Assembly (NCBI GenBank): GCA_015486505.1
Contig: WFRP01000133.1
Coordinates: 1 to 31,714, forward strand
DNA: 31,714 nt
DNA from: Pseudomonadota bacterium
GTDB lineage: Bacteria > Desulfobacterota > Anaeroferrophillalia > Anaeroferrophillales > Tharpellaceae
Direction of reading: 5' to 3'
Shown: one piece after another, positions 31,132 through 31,714 of the stretch
Numbering within the stretch: the first letter of the stretch is position 1
Layout of the letters: every line of letters begins with the position of its first letter
Notes under the pieces: generated by a model
Databases searched by the model: none
What the model saw: the letters and a program-made list of their open reading frames with translations, nothing else
What the model was told of the DNA's origin: nothing
Program-made: the position numbers and the translations under genes

Positions 31132-31714
31132 CAATCTGATTCCGGGTGCGGTTTGCTGTCTAAATTACGATTCTTCATAATTGAATTGGTCACCAACTTG
31201 AAAAAAGCCTGAGCTTTAGCAAAATCAAACCCCGGCAGGGATGATGAAAGGATTTCATAGGCCTCCATAAAAAAATGCTCGGCCTGCTCCCGGCAGGCCT
31301 TATGCGCTTGCGGTATTTTTTCAACAATTGCATCCGCAGTAGCAGCATCAATCCCCCGGCAGTCCTCAATCAGACGCACCGCGGCTTTTTCTTCGGCATC
31401 AACCCCGTAGCGGGCAAATGAAACTACGGCATTAAAATGTTTTGTCACAAGATCATCACTGACATCTTTAAGATCATCAAGCATCTGACAAGCAATTCCA
31501 AGCCGCCTTAACCCTTCCGCAACCTTTGCTGAAGTCTCATTGTGACCGCGTTCAAGTCCGGCGACAAGATCAAGTGTTGCCCGAAAAAGCAGACCGGTTT
31601 TAAGGTGGTGAACTTTTTTTACGATCTGCTCCGGGGTTGGAATTATAACTTTATCAAGGGATTCCTCTTCATGTTCTTCAAGACCGCTCGGAGTTAAGAC
31701 GGTCATCACAATCC
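31131..31714 (-). CDS. Polyprenyl synthetase-like protein (5' end outside window)
   Basis: The C-terminal ~194 residues of a trans-isoprenyl diphosphate synthase-like protein. KTGLLFRATL and LGIACQMLDDLKDVSDD are the conserved helix and the second aspartate-rich motif (DDxxD) of the family; the first Asp-rich motif must lie outside the window. The frame is open to the window edge, so the ATG at 31706 is probably internal. The stop overlaps the permease start by one base. Activity and chain length are unknown; KHFNAVVSFARYG departs from standard synthases, so a non-catalytic homologue is possible. Confidence 0.72.
   Translation of the reverse strand, partial: IVMTVLTPSGLEEHEEESLDKVIIPTPEQIVKKVHHLKTGLLFRATLDLVAGLERGHNETSAKVAEGLRRLGIACQMLDDLKDVSDDLVTKHFNAVVSFARYGVDAEEKAAVRLIEDCRGIDAATADAIVEKIPQAHKACREQAEHFFMEAYEILSSSLPGFDFAKAQAFFKLVTNSIMKNRNLDSKPHPESD

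Overview
The window looks like chromosomal DNA from an anaerobic deltaproteobacterial-type (Desulfobacterota-like) organism. This is inferred from the gene set: a solitary HAO-type octaheme cytochrome c, selenocysteine synthase SelA, a Na+-pumping decarboxylase OadG/OadB pair, an oxygen-independent HemN/HemW-type radical SAM protein, and the tig-clpP-clpX-HU order with adjacent tRNAs. Taxonomy cannot be settled from the sequence alone. Nearly all coding sequence is ordinary core metabolism. The unusual part is how heavily the intergenic space is colonised by short, structured, non-coding repeats.

Layout. 1-1515: repeat A, the octaheme cytochrome c gene and its terminator. 1621-1861: an intact 241-bp MITE-like element (B) with 14-bp terminal inverted repeats. 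1951-4787 (+): fetB-like permease (5' end made of repeat A), an RluA-family pseudouridine synthase with an in-frame minisatellite, and an orphan beta-type DNA methyltransferase, closely packed. 8688-4939 (-): HemN/HemW-like radical SAM protein, selA, exported SH3-domain protein. 8712-9202: three tandem repeat-A units and a hexanucleotide repeat. 9421-10220 (+): cytidylate-kinase-like protein and a large repeat-A-derived hairpin. 10465-12627 (+): complete panB-panC-panD pantothenate operon with a terminator. 12648-13089: nested repeats (A interrupted by a 120-bp element, joined to a truncated B, then motif C). 13237-14553: oadG-oadB. 14605-18742: tRNA-Leu, tig, clpP, clpX, HU, tRNA-Val, tRNA-Asp. 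18820-22207: B fragment, ileS and a small cupin; then aroG-type DAHP synthase to 23353. 23403-25254: two type II toxin-antitoxin modules (YefM/YoeB and BrnT/BrnA, both on -) flanking a REP-rich stretch. 28191-25382 (-): periplasmic-binding-protein-like gene translationally coupled to an NAD+-dependent DNA ligase that carries a signal-peptide-like N-terminus. 28327-29073 (+): rsmE. 31714-29254 (-): partial polyprenyl-synthetase-like gene, FtsX/MacB-type permease and its ABC ATPase.

Working together: panBCD make pantothenate. tig/clpP/clpX form a nascent-chain folding and proteolysis operon. oadG/oadB supply two of three subunits of a decarboxylase Na+ pump, with no alpha subunit here. selA charges tRNA-Sec, but no selB or selC was seen. 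The repeat families (A, B, C, a 120-bp insertion element and REP-like hairpins) are the best candidates for something undescribed. Repeat A has about ten units in seven places, consists of successive hairpins, is bounded in intact copies by the tetranucleotide TTAG, shows paired base changes in one stem, and varies in the number of a 25-bp internal module. This resembles a non-autonomous IS200/IS605- or REP-like element, but no transposase is present in the window.
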